From: Erodium maritimum
Lineage: Eukaryota > Streptophyta > Magnoliopsida > Geraniales > Geraniaceae
NCBI GenBank assembly: GCA_963921825.1
Contig: OY997589.1
Coordinates: forward strand, 56,522,959-56,586,958
DNA length: 64,000 nt
Direction: 5' to 3'
Part shown: piece after piece, positions 49,283 through 60,895 of the stretch
Position numbering within the stretch: the stretch's first letter is position 1
How the letters are laid out: each line of letters opens with the position of its first letter
The notes under the pieces: model-generated
What the model was told of the DNA's origin: nothing
Seen by the model: only the letters and a program-made list of their open reading frames with translations
The model's database searches: none
Made by a program: the position numbers and the translations under genes

Positions 49283-50100
49283 GCTTTAATTGATACTTTT
49301 TATTTTATTTGCTCCATAACCTCCTTTTATTTTATTCCTGTTCTATCTTTGTATAATTACCTTTTTTTTCTTTACCCTAAACTTTGGTGGTTGTTGGTTA
49401 CCTGACCTTTTGCAACTTATCGAGTACGCTTTCTTGGTCCAACTTTTGAATTCGTGGATACGAGGATGGGAAAACGTATATATATATATACATGTAATGA
49501 ATATTATTACTTTAGAATGATGATGCAACATCCTTTCTTCGTGAGTCCAGTCTAGTTTTGTTTCATGAATTTCAATCATTTTTAGTTTCTGGACTGAAAT
49601 CTCAATCTACATCACTTAGGTCTCGATCGACAGTCTCAATCAAGATCACTGGATTTTGATTGGCAATAACTAAGTCCAAATTTCATTGGGCTAATCGACC
49701 ATGTACATGGTCGATTGAGAACTCTAGCGACTTCCCACAAATGAAGTTTGGTCTATCGACCAAGAATCCCAAACGGACGAGATTTTCCACTCTTAAACCT
49801 GGTCGATCGACCGTCCTCTCCATCCGATCAAGATTTTTCATGGACCTACACACTAAACCTTGGTCAATCGACCATGAACCCCAACTGATCTAAATTTTAC
49901 ACTATAAAACGTGTTCGGTCGATCATCCTCTCAATCCGATCAAGATTTTGCATAAATGAACCAACTTATTTAATTTGAAGTCTCTGTCTCTATATATGGC
50001 GGGGAATATAAGGAAGAGCTAGGGATATGTAATTGGATACTAACTAATAATAAACTTATTGTCTCATTCTTGATGATTCCAATATAGCTTTGATAATGTT
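49283..50100. other. Intergenic stretch with (TA)n and palindrome-rich repeat cluster
   Basis: No gene seen. A short (TA)n tract is at 49479-49491. From 49693 to 49928 five variants of the palindrome GGTCGATCGACC recur every 50-61 bp (see next entry). Confidence 0.6.
49693..49928. repeat. Array of spaced GGTCGATCGACC-type palindromes
   Basis: A perfect 24-bp palindrome (arms AATCGACCATGT) at 49693-49716, GGTCTATCGACC at 49750, GGTCGATCGACC at 49801, GGTCAATCGACC at 49862 and GGTCGATCATCC at 49917. Between them recur ATCCGATCAAGATTTT and similar blocks, so this is a decayed tandem repeat with a ~55-bp unit. Confidence 0.8.
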
Positions 50101-50149
50101 AACGAATAAATTGTATCAGAAGATCGAAGTGGACAAAAAGGATATAGAA

Positions 50150-51150
50150 TAGAAACTCAGTTGCTTACTTTTCATGCATGGTAATGTTAAAGAATTTTTT
50201 CGGCCAGCTAACATAGATAACGATGAATGTGTTGAGGCTTTTATTGTGGATCACGGCGTCATATTTATAAAAAGCTAGTACATGTGGTGCGGAAGCTGAA
50301 CCGGTTGTCCATAATGATTAATTCAACTTTAATATTTGGAGTGGTGTAGCGATGGAACACGTTTGTATTCGATGTGAGCCTATTACACATCGATCGGGAG
50401 CAACATCATCAAATACTCCACAATAGTTAAGTTTGGCTGCCACCGAAGAGGACGTTGAATTGTTAATGAAATGTATGATACTATAGACTAAAAGCTTCTG
50501 TTATAAATGGTTGATAAACAAGAAAACTTGATCGGTTTCACAGATGAGTCAAGTTTAAAAGTTGGTAGTGAAAGCTCGCTTTTAAATGAAAATAAATTAA
50601 CCTACCACGTCATTGTATTCTGTAAAATGTGTTGGCACGAAGTCTAGATATATGGTGCGTGTAGTAAAAATTAAGGGTTTGAGTGCTTCTTCATAGGAAC
50701 ATATTGCAACACTCATACTTGCTCGGTAAGTGATCGAAGGATAGAACATCGTGGAGCAACTACAGAAGTGGTTGCTGATGTATTGATGTCAAGCTTTTGA
50801 GGTCAAAATGACACACTGAGGCCAAAAAGAGTTTAAGTTCCGATGCAAAATGAGCATCACACGACCGTAACGTACCAGAAGCTTGGAAGGCATGAATAAT
50901 TGCAGCCAAAAAACTTAGAGGTTTTCTCGAGTCACGTTTTGTACTTCTTTTATCTTATTTATACATGGTTAAAAAGAAAAATCCGGACACAATCACACAT
51001 TTAGAGGTGGATTCATATTCAAGATTCAAATATGTTTTCAAAGCATATGGTTCATGCATTGACACATTTACCCTAATCCCTGGCATTTGGTTGAAGACAA
51101 ACTACAAAAAAGAAGGGGATTTTCATCCATCCGCGAGGATGCATATTTGA
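50150..51150 (+). pseudogene. MuDR/MULE transposase relic
   Basis: The plus strand in broken frames carries FFIGTYCNTHTC-like (about 50690), then KLGRHE...AAKKLRGF (about 50878-50925) and YMVKKKNPDTITHLEVD...RFKYVFKAYGSCI (50962-51063). This is the order in plant MuDR transposases (FFIRTYC..HTC ... W.A.E.A...GS...SY..L..Y...L...NPGT ... F.Y.F.ALGA). The DDE domain that should follow is absent and many stops intervene. Confidence 0.6.
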
Positions 51151-51159
51151 ATTTTTGTG

Positions 51160-52440
51160 ATCCACGGCCCGTCCATGACAAATGAACATTTGGCGGGTTT
51201 CATCCGTAAAATATGCGGTTGGATTAGATACAATCCGCGTGACCCACATATTGTTATCAAAACTTAAGATGAAAACGATTTTTGGAAAAAACTAATATCA
51301 TTCCTTGATTCAATCAATTTTAAGACACTTCGTTACATTAAAAAAAATGTTACACCAGATTTTACTACAAAAATATTAATTTCACACATGTAGTTTGGTC
51401 GACTAGTGGTGGGCATTGTAGTATGGTTGATTTGACTATATGTATTAAATTGAGTTTAGTAGCATATGCGGGCGGGTGGATCATCCACGGATCTATCTAC
51501 CTTAACCCGCAATCCGCCCATATCATTGCCAATTAATAAAATTCGATCCACCATCCATTCACTCATATGCAGATGAATAACATGTGGATAGTAGAACGGA
51601 CAGATAAGCGGACGGAGCAGATCGCAGAATGTTTTTGAACACCCTTACCCTATTTTACAGCCGCTTCCTTTCTATTCACCTTCTTTTTCTACGTTTTCAT
51701 GACAATTGCGGCCAAAAATAAGGGTATCAATCTACGGAAGTGTGTTGTGTACATCATTTCTCCTTTTTTTTCTACCTCCTCGGCTTCTTTCTTATTTTAT
51801 CAGATTTGCTATGGAGGACTTGAAAATTTGGTCGGAATTTCTCTCATCACGTAAACTCGGTTGGTGCCGGTTATAACCAGTGACCGGCCGTTGAAAGATC
51901 GAGTTAAAAACCGACACCTTTTCTGATTTCGGGGTCGGTGCCAGCAAAAAACGGTCACTACCGGTCGGGTTTTTTCCGGCAACAGGTCCCATTAACCGAC
52001 TGTAAATACCCCTAAATATCTATCATTTCAAATTGGACCCATAATTATTTATATATTTTGACACATGGTGATCTTGAGAATAGGCATTTGCTCAAGAGAT
52101 GGACAAAGGCAACGACGAGTAATCTTGAGAATCAACATAACACCATCAACAAGCTCTGTACATACCCAATATGCACTGGCATTGGAACCTCTAACCTAAA
52201 AAGATAAAAGAGAGCTCCTCAACAACCCAAGTGTACATTTTAATATAATAGTCGCTAGCATTCAGCTGTATATATCTCCACCTTGGTGAATACAAAACAA
52301 CAAGCCTACGGAGAACGTAAACATCCTGTATATACTAATACTAGCACCTCATGGTCTCTGGGTGATCGGGAATCACTGAGAAAAAAGAAAAGCCCAGCAC
52401 CAGATGCAAATCCAAACCCGAGCAGTTTATGTATTGTGCT
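51160..52440. other. Non-genic stretch before the COBRA-like gene
   Basis: No gene seen. 51404-51650 has inverted-repeat character (GTGGTGGGCATTG near the left, GAACACCCTTA at the right), hinting at a hAT-type MITE, but no 8-bp duplication matched. 51840-51985 contains several ACCGGTCGG-type motifs of unknown meaning. 52100-52440 probably includes the 3' UTR of the COBRA-like gene. Confidence 0.4.
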
Positions 52441-52446
52441 TCACAG

Positions 52447-54896
52447 CTATTGCTGAACCAACATGAAAGCCATTGCTGCTAAGAGGATTGCCCGGACTGA
52501 AGCTGAATTCATTCTATAACCCCTGCTTGTTGGGTATATTGAAGGAAGTGAGCACTCCTCCCCGTTGAAGAACACTTTGGTTGGAAACCCGTCTCCTGAA
52601 GCCACATTAACTCCCGGGGTGTTTTTCTTGGTAAATGAAATCACCGTCTGTTGCTTCCCTGGAACCCTAGGACCCTTTCTTGGGTCGGTTTCTGCCACGA
52701 GATAGTTTAATCCTTCTAGACCCTGCATAAAGATGGTGTTGTTGGCACCAGCCATGGAAGTGCCATTGAATGAGTACATTGCTTCAAAACCAGGGGCCGT
52801 TTTGTCCAACTGCACTGCAGCAAACCAATCAGCAAATTGGGTTTCGCCCCAATTGAAGATTGTGATCCTTGCACTCCATCCGTGAGTATAATCAGTGTAG
52901 AGATGCCAGTTGATAGAGACCGCGCAGTTGTCAGCACAGGGCATTGGGTTTGGGTTTGGCAGATGCTTAAGATGAGCCCAGGCTCTAGTCATGGCAGTCC
53001 GGTTCTCAAAAGGGACAAGTAGTGCCTGAGGTGGAAGAAGCATAGCAGGAGAAGCTGCACTGCAAGTGTTGCCCGTGTTACTTGAGCATCCACAAGCACA
53101 AGTTTTACATGGCACAATGGAGTCATTGTAGTAAGCAGAAAACGAGACACAACACTTGGGTTTTGACCCCTTTGGCTGTGTGATATTGCAAACCACCTGC
53201 CAGCTCGCGAATGCGGTTGTATCTGGTAATCCGCTAGGGTCTGGGAATTGACTAGGGCTCACCCGTACTGGAGGGCCACACTTGTAATCAGGATTCAGTG
53301 AGCCACTGATTTTCCAGTTCTGTGGTGGAGAGAGATCTGAGCGGTTGAGATCAGGTGGCATTTTGTAGACCCACATCTGGAAAGCCGAGACTGACTTGCA
53401 TGGGTCCATCAACTGAGGCAATATTGTACCATTTCGGCAACAAGATGGAATCAGCCCAAGGGTTGAGTCATTGGCCTTTGTTGGAGGGAGGTCAATAATG
53501 GTGGGTCTTCTTTCACAATTTAGTACATTTGCAAAGTCTAAGGACAGATAGAATGTACCTTGCGTACCGAAGAGGCAGTCAGATGAATCAACAACCCTTG
53601 GATAAGCACCTTTCATTGAGTGTATGAATTCACCCCTCATCCACTCCCAACTCAACTTCCAATCATCAAGTCGACCCAAGGGATTCTCATTAGAGATGGT
53701 AACCAGTGCCCAATATGATGAACTGTATGTCTTGATCACGTCATACATGATAGTGAGATCACCGCCTCGCCGGGGCAAGAACTTCTCGTCTTCCTTAGTA
53801 TGGCTTGTTTTAGCATTTGGGCCTTTGGTGCAACAAACCTGCATCTCGCTTCTCCCTGGTGAAGAAAGAAGAAAATAGAATTAGAGCACCATCGTTCTCT
53901 CTTAACACAATGTAAAGAGAGAATGAGCATGAGCATTTTTTAAACACAGTGAGAATGAGCATTTTTTAACTCTAAGCCCTTTCGTTCTCTCTTAACACAA
54001 TGTAAACAGGATGGCAACCTCAATTTCAACAAAACTAGTCAATACAATAACAATGTTACTATATTATACTATCACAGGGACCTACAATTAGCAATGTGTT
54101 ACAGAAATGTTATAAGCAAACACGCAATGGATGAAAATGTTCATACACATTGCAGACATCTAAACAGAAAATCTTCCACTGTAGAAAGATTTTATCCTTA
54201 AAATGACTCGAAGATTAAGTACCCCTGTTGTTATATTTGAGTTCAATGTTGCCCCTAGAAGCAATTAGGCAAGCAATATCTCAATTTTTAACAGATCCAA
54301 AATAAATAAATAAAAAACAACTCCGAGTAGACCCAGACTGAAAAAAAATCCCCAAAATCAAACCCAAAAAGCTTACCTTGCATTGTGGGTTTGGGGCAAA
54401 GGAAGCCGTCATTGGCGAGAGAGATGTTGGAGGGCATCGGAACAGACGGGGAGTTGACACCGAACTGCGTCCCGACGAGATTGACCTGAACCTGCATCTG
54501 GGTCGCGTCTCCGGCGGTCTTAATGGCAGTCTTCAGATCAGTCATCGGATACCCAGCAAAAACGGTGCCGTTCCCGACAGCGGCGGGCAAGCTAGTCCCG
54601 TCGGAGAGCACCGCATTAGAAGCGGAGACCAAGTACTCGTCGTGCTGGAAACCCACGAACACTTGCCAAGCCTTTAAATCATCGAGGCCGTTGTTGAGCA
54701 CGGTGAGCGTGGACTCGAACCGGTACGGCTGGTTCTTGGGGTCTAAGGGCTTGAGCTGGGCGCCAGAGCTGTAAGCGTACGACAAGAAGATCCCATTGCA
54801 GGAGTCGGCGGCGGGAGACGGAGCAACAGTTTGGGAGAAGGAGGGGGTCATGGTGAGAATGGAGAGGAAGAGGAAGATGAAGCTGCAGAGAGCCAT
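52447..54896 (-). CDS. COBRA-like protein, COBL7/COBL8 subgroup (GPI-anchored)
   Basis: Two exons on the minus strand, 54896-54377 and 53855-52447, joined by a GT-AG intron with matching phase, give 642 residues (COBL7/8-type proteins are about 650). Residues 1-22 are a hydrophobic signal peptide. An N-terminal domain of about 150 residues typical of the longer COBRA-like subgroup follows, with sites such as NGT and NIS for N-glycosylation. The COBRA domain begins after the intron ([40 protein letters not shown]) and contains the diagnostic CCVS at 408-411 ([15 protein letters not shown], then CKTCACGC). The C-terminus ends in a short hydrophobic stretch ([15 protein letters not shown]) suited to GPI-anchor addition. 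Family role: plasma-membrane/cell-wall surface protein in cellulose orientation and anisotropic growth. No disruption seen. Confidence 0.94.
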
Positions 54897-55116
54897 GGTT
54901 AGCAGCTCACTCGATCAAGTTTTGAATATCTTTTGCACGGATTTTGTAGAGAGAGAAAGTAGACGAAGGTTACTCTCAGTTTGATTTTCAAAATTTTGAA
55001 TCTGATTTAGTTTTTATCACTATTATCACCGAGTACTAAACCATTTAACTTTTAAAAAAATATAACAAGATAAATATATTCTTTAAGAAAAGAAATCAAA
55101 TAGAAACTTCTCGTTA

Positions 55117-55477
55117 GACCTGCTGCAATGGTTGTGAAGGCGTCGTTGCAGGCCCTACTACGGCTCGCTGTCACGACCAGCCGTGGTAAGGGGTATTGTT
55201 GCAGGTAGTCGTTGCAGGATCCTGCAACGACTCGTCCAGTCGTGGCAGCCCCAAGGCTAGTCGGCGGGCCAATCCTACGCCGACATGTGGCGGCAACGAC
55301 TTTAAAAAATGCAAACAGTTTAATTTCAAGTTCAAACAATGACTCCCTATCACTAGTCATGGTTTGTCATTGGAGAGACCATGGGAGGAGGCAGTGGTAT
55401 GAAGGAGAGAGAAACTCAAAAATAAGCTTCTACCATGGCTCCATACCACTAGTCATAGTATACCATTGGAGATGCTC
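55117..55477. mobile_element. Tourist-like (PIF/Harbinger) MITE
   Basis: 361 bp flanked by TTA (55114-55116 and 55478-55480). Ends GACCTGCTGCAATGGT and, inverted, GAGCATCTCCAATGGT, agree at about 12 of 16 positions; the right end is the usual ...CCATTGGAGATGCTC of plant Tourist MITEs. The interior has no ORF of note and several CGTTGCAGG-type repeats. Confidence 0.65.
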
Positions 55478-55584
55478 TTAATTTAAAAATCGTGTGAACT
55501 CATGCAAGCCATTCATTTCATAAATGTATGGATGAGATGCAATTGAGTTGTTGGCGGTAAAGAAACAATACTTTTTGCTAAGTG

Positions 55585-56546
55585 GTAAGGGCTTTTTAAT
55601 AAAACTATCATATTATTTTTTATCAATTCACTAATTTAATTTTTTTTCCGCTTCGTTTGAACTCTGATTGGCTTCAAACTTGCGCCAATATTTTTTTTCA
55701 AGGCTTTCTATCAAGATCAGTCATGAATATATTTTGAAGCACGAAAAAAAATTATTTCGGGGCTGATATAAAAAAATTATATCTGGATAATTTTTATCAA
55801 CACTTTACACTGATTTTATCAACAATGGACACTAGGTTTATCACCTCATTTTCCAAGACTTAACATGATTTTTATCACCTCATCATGTGTTTTTTTATGA
55901 ACATTGAACGTTGGTTTTATCAACACTAAACACTATGTTTATCACTATTTTATTTCGGGGCTGATTTAAAAAAAAATATATCTGGGTAATTTTTATCAAC
56001 ACTGGACACTAGGTTTATCGCCTCATATTCCAAAACTAAACATGATTTTTATCACCTCATCACGCGTTTTTTTAATGAACATTGGACGCTAGTTTTATCA
56101 ACACTAACACTATGTTTATCACTAAACTACATGTGTTTTATCACCACATCAAATGTTTTTTTTTGTCAACACTAAAATCTAGTTTATCACCTTGATTATC
56201 AAAATTGAACATGATTGTTATCACTTTATCACTTGTTTTTTTATCACCCCAGTACATGTTTTTATCAACATTTAGCACTAGTTTGATACCCCGATATAAA
56301 ACATTTGTTAATAAAGATTTATCAACACTCAACATTATTTTATCACCCCGATATAAATATTTATTTTTGTGCTTCAAAATATATTCAATATGCTACTTGA
56401 TAGATAGCCCTTAGAAAAAGAAAAATATTGGCGTAATCTTGAAGCTAATCGGATTTCAAACGAAGCGGTAAAAATTAAATTAATGAATTGGTAAAAAAAT
56501 GGACATTTGTCCACATGGCACCATGCTATTACAATTATGCCCTTAC
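55585..56546. mobile_element. Foldback element with ~160-bp inverted repeats and internal tandem repeats
   Basis: 55585-55742 and 56369-56546 are inverted copies; shared blocks include AATTTAATTTTT...CCGCTTCGTTTGAA, GCGCCAATATTTTT/ACGCCAATATTTTT and ATATATTTTGAAGCAC/ATATATTTTGAAGCAC. Both outer edges carry GTAAGGGC/GCCCTTAC. No clear target duplication. The core is AT-rich and made of TTTATCACC and TTTATCAACACT motifs. MULE-like foldback is the likeliest class. Confidence 0.7.
55758..56360. repeat. Internal tandem repeat of the foldback element
   Basis: A 198-bp period is set by CGGGGCTGAT at 55758 and 55956, with the following TTTATCAACACT...GGACACTAGGTTTATC and ACATGATTTTTATCACCTCATCA blocks repeated in order. 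The remainder to 56360 continues shorter variants of the same TTTATCAC phrases. Confidence 0.75.
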
Positions 56547-56639
56547 TTGTGTGAAAAAATGCTGAAGTGGCGTGTATTTTGGTAAAATTGAGGTGATGAT
56601 GTGGCATCTTGGTGAATGTTGGATCATAGGTGTGTGTGG

Positions 56640-57830
56640 CTAGAATGGGTTCTCACAGTTTTTAGGATAAGAGGAGTTTCTAGCCGATTTATCCTCTATT
56701 CTCTAAAACATAAATGGAAACAGTTTATTAAATACATTGGTAGTTAACGACTATAAGTCGTTGAGTGATGCTCTCTCTAAGGTCGGCCCTAGTCAATCTT
56801 TCATATCCAATTTTTTGGGTATCGTCTCGTTCAATTTTTGTTTCGTCCGTCACCACCGCTAGTGCAGCAGGCCTCCATACCCTATGTTGCCTCTACCGTA
56901 GTTTTTGGGTCTGCGAGATTCAATCGCAGCAGTGGTCATGTCTCACTCTACAACCGGCTCTAGCTCCCCACGGTGAAACCGTCACCCCTTGATGATCCAA
57001 AGGACACCACCAGCGTCGCTGCATCCGCCTCCTAATCCACCACCTCAGCCGCCTCTTTTTCCATCAGTGTCGCCGCCATCCCCATCATTGTTTATACTCT
57101 CGCACCTCCACCTTCCCTCCTCTGCCACTAGAGCCATCAACGCTCCCTCCTCCTCTGACACCGGAGTCATCGTCACTACCTCTACCACCAGAGCCGCCGC
57201 CCATGTCTCTTGCACCGCCTTTTCCGCGTGCCCGCTTACTACCTCGATGTTATGGATCAGTTGAGATTCCACATCTCTTCAACCGCCTGCCGGCCACACA
57301 AGTTCATCGGAGACACAATCCTGGGTTTGGTGCTATGATTGTGGCGCACCCGATCATTTGGGGACTCCGTGAAAGGACGCTTTATCCTCATATGTTGGAT
57401 CAGGACCCTAACAAACGCAATCGGAGTCAGAGATAGTGGAATCGGCAACTGACATCGAGTATCGGGGTGTGTGGGGACGCATACCTCACCTTGCACGGGG
57501 TCGGAGCCAAGCCGAAGTTGTATCCCCTATTTCCTGGTGTTCTCCCTAAATGCATGTTATCCCGTAAAATGCCTCGTATCAAATACCACGGGCATCTTCA
57601 AGTCGAGTCAGGAAATGATCATTGTGAGCTGCGGCCAAGCTACTATCAACCTGAGGATCTCCTCCCACATTTTTCTCCTAGATTAGCTGGGTATTTTAGG
57701 GTCTACGTCTAGAACGATACGTCGTTCTATAATGTTGTCTCATCCTCGCACTTTATTTCATATGAGTGCCTCTGTTATCCATTACTACTATTAATAAAAC
57801 ATCCCATTTATATGGTAAAAAACAGGGGTA
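56640..57830 (+). pseudogene. Unrecognised coding-like debris
   Basis: Open stretches of higher GC occur on the plus strand (56989-57264, Pro/Ser-rich; 57203-57436; 57467-57712), ending with a GVGAKPKLYPLFPGVLPKCM segment. They do not join into one frame, no splice pattern convinces, and I recognise no domain. It may be a decayed gene or transposon piece. Confidence 0.3.
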
Positions 57831-58335
57831 GATAGTATTTTGATCGTGATGCTCGGAGAACTTATGATAAGATATGACGTGCATAATGATAATGTTGTGT
57901 ACACTTTTAACATTCATCCTTATATACTAGATTTTTATAAGCCATTGGTTCACTATTGACTTGAACTCTAATTATGAATATGAAGTTAAGGATAAAATAT
58001 TTGCAAACTCTAAGACCATTTGTATTAGGGTCTCATCGCCATCGAATCGGGTATCGTCGCAAGCAAAAAATTTACTTTTTCCTTTCGTACAATCAAATCG
58101 TAGTCTAGTTTCACGTTGAGTCGGGGAAGACGCTTTAGACGGTCTACGAATTTGCCAACTCGGGGCAAAGTCTATTATGCAGATTCGGTGTTAACCAAAC
58201 GAATCAGCGAACGCCATGTGTGCACATATCAACACAGAATATGTAGTGGGCCGACGATTCTGACACGTGTCCTTGGTCAGCAAATTTTTTTGGCCAAAAG
58301 ATTTGATTTATTTTTTAATTTTTTTTAAAACCTTC

Positions 58336-58343
58336 TATAAATA
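58336..58343 (+). promoter_or_regulatory. TATA box upstream of the Harbinger transposase ORF
   Basis: TATAAATA lies about 90 bp upstream of the ATG at 58429, followed by a C/T- and A-rich leader. Confidence 0.5.
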
Positions 58344-58428
58344 GCCTCCTACAATTTTGAGTAGTGCATCCCAACACAAATAATCCCACAAATTTCCTCT
58401 CTATACTTTGTGTTTTCTTCTTGTCGTT

Positions 58429-59735
58429 ATGGATTCATTGAGTAGTGAGGAGTATGATGGCGGTAAAATGTGTTACGTAACGTTGCGTGCAAGGACCCAA
58501 GAAGTAGAAGAAGGGATGTTGGAGTCTATACGGATTTAGGGAGGCAGAGACACGTATGATGGCCCCCACTCGGGGGAAGCAGAAAAGACAATACATTTTC
58601 AGAGATCACAGCACTGCTCACGATCGGCTTATGTTTTGCTACTTTGAAGCGACCCCGATGGACGATAAAAAATGTTTTAGAATGGCGAAATCAGTTTTCA
58701 TGAAATTGCAGATGGCATGTCCGAGTATGATGACTACTTCCAACGAAAAATTGATTGTCGTGGTCAGCCCGGTTTCTCAACCATTCAAAAGTGTACGAAA
58801 ATTATACGGATGTTGTGCTACGGTGCTTCGGCTGACAGCCTAGACGAGTATCTGAAGATGGTTGAGACAACGTCCCTCGAGTGCATGCACCAGTTTTGCT
58901 TCGTTGTAATCAACGACTTCGGTGAAACCTACCTTGGAAAGAAAACAATAATAACATTGCTTACATTACTCGTATTAATGCAATTCATGGTTTTCCAAGT
59001 TGTGTCGGTAACCTCGATTGCATGCATTGGGCGTGGAAGAATTGTTCGAAAGCGCATCAAGGGGTTTACGAGCGGGGCGACCATTCTAGACCAACGGTCA
59101 TGCTTGAAGTAGTAACGGGGCCCGACACCTGGATTTGGCACGCATACTTTGGTATGTTGGGTTCAAACAATGATATTAATAGGTTGAACCAAATGTCCAT
59201 ATTTGCACACGTATATCGAGGTGATCAGCCCTCGCTCGCATTTTAGGTCAATGGTACGAACTACAACACGCCTTACTACTTGACTGACATAAATTACCTA
59301 TTGTGGGCGTGCTTTGTTAAGTCTATCCTTGCACCACAATTACAGAGACACATGTTATACGCAAAGAAACATGAGGTCGCAAGGAAAGATGTGGAGAGGG
59401 CATTCGGGATCTTACAAGCTCATTTAAATATCATTAGTAGGCCAGCTCGAGGTTGGGGTGATAGGAAATTTTCTATGATCATATGAGCGTACATTATCAT
59501 GCACAACATGATTGTGGATGATGAAAGTGACACCTTCCAAGGAGGCATAGAACGACTCACATCCGAAGAACCAATCATACTCGTCCATCTAGGGCCAATA
59601 CCCGGTTACGATTACATCTAAAACCAGTCAAGCCAGCTAGAGAATCGAGCAGTCCACCAACAACTGAAGGGTGATCTCATCGAACACATTTGGAATTTGT
59701 TCAAGAACGAGGTCGTTATGGATGACGACCTCTAG
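58429..59735 (+). pseudogene. PIF/Harbinger transposase (DDE, plant transposon protein family) relic
   Basis: From the ATG at 58429 the expected product is about 430 residues. The catalytic triad can be read: Asp in LDCMHW (codon 59016-59018), Asp in GSNNDIN (59172-59174) and Glu in KDVERAFG (59394-59396), with the usual spacing and the WIWHAYFG, YYLTD and MHNMIVDDE blocks of this family. Breaks: a stop near 58538, frameshifts between about 58540 and 58720 and again near 58945, then in-frame TAG at 59244-59246 and TGA at 59484-59486. The DDE half is thus one frame interrupted only by stop codons. Confidence 0.85.
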
Positions 59736-60512
59736 TTACGTGTTCATTTTATTTCCGTAGTTTAATTCATTGTAGTTCCGTTTACCTGTAATTCAACAAC
59801 TTTATCGTATCGTAATCTGAACTGTGTACCCTCGCAATGCCTTATAGGCTGATTCGGTTTCCTATAAAAAGACAACTCATCCTCATTATTTAAAGACACA
59901 AACCAAATATTTCCCAAAATAGTGTCCAACAAAATTTATGGACTCTGAGAACGAGAGCGGTGTTTCCCAAGCTGATACGAGACTGGTACTAGTAGTGTAG
60001 AGGATCCACCGAGAACAACGTCGACGTGGTCGGTTCGAGCGAACAAAGGCGAAGCTGATGAAGTATTAGCTATCATTGACCAGCAAGTACGCGGAAGCAT
60101 TTGTGCTCGACACAAATGACTGGACCCCGTTGGAGAAGGCCAACCACGAGGCCCTTATGTTCTAGATGCTTCGAACCACAACTAGCATGTTCAATATTCT
60201 AATTTCGTATTCTTGTACCTGGTTTTGAACTAGTCCGGTTTCATTTTGTACTCGGAACCATACCCGCAAAGTACGAAATAAATGTAACATTTTATGTTTG
60301 TCTTTTATATGTGACCGAATCTGCCTCCATAAATTAGTTTGACCGATTATGCCAAGATAAGTGTTGGACCGATTTAATCTCTTTGGAAAGAAAACCCTAT
60401 GATTCGGGCATCCCCTATTTAAATAAACCCAAGTGAAGAATCGGCGAGTACTCTTCATCTTCAAGCCTCTCACCAAAACAGAATTGGCAGCAGCAAAATA
60501 TTTTCTCCACCA

Positions 60513-60895
60513 ATGAATCGATGGCGCCATTATGGACAGACTTTGAGGAGAAGAGATTAGTTGTTGCATGGATGATGCATATGAGTGCCACAAGAGAGTA
60601 CTGGCACGAGCTCTATGAGGATTGACAATCAATGGAAACATAACAATACCCCCGATCTGATAAGCAGTTAAAGGATCACTGGCATAAGACCAACCTCCGA
60701 GCGCAACGATTCAAATTGGCGTGCATGCAAGCCCGATATGAGCTCAATCCAACCGCTACCGATGCTGAGGTGCTCCAAGAGGCCAACCGAGTTTATGCCC
60801 GTAATGTCGTTCTCCCCTTCAACAAGCATGAGTGGTTGGCGACTGTTCGGGAATGCCCGAAATGGCGCCTGATGAACGAGTTTCCCAACCTCTAG
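60513..60895 (+). pseudogene. Harbinger ORF1 (Myb/SANT-like DNA-binding protein) relic
   Basis: In the main frame: EEKRLVVAWMMHMS, a YWHELYED block, QLKDHWHKTNLRAQRF, then VVLPFNKHEWLATVRECPKWR and a stop at 60893-60895. This is the order in Harbinger ORF1 proteins (E-E-D..L..A....S, SL..RW..IN, F.....W..LK..PKW). Two in-frame stops near 60625-60645 and a frame change close to the first ATG break it. Confidence 0.65.

Noticed and set aside
49693-49928. CRISPR-like array
   Set aside because: Repeats are degenerate 12-bp palindromes in a plant nuclear region, spacers are related to one another, and there are no cas genes.
51404-51650. hAT-type MITE
   Set aside because: Ends are only loosely inverted and I could not find an 8-bp duplication.
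53624-54984. Plus-strand open stretches across the COBRA-like gene
   Set aside because: Antisense shadows of a well-supported coding exon and signal-peptide region.
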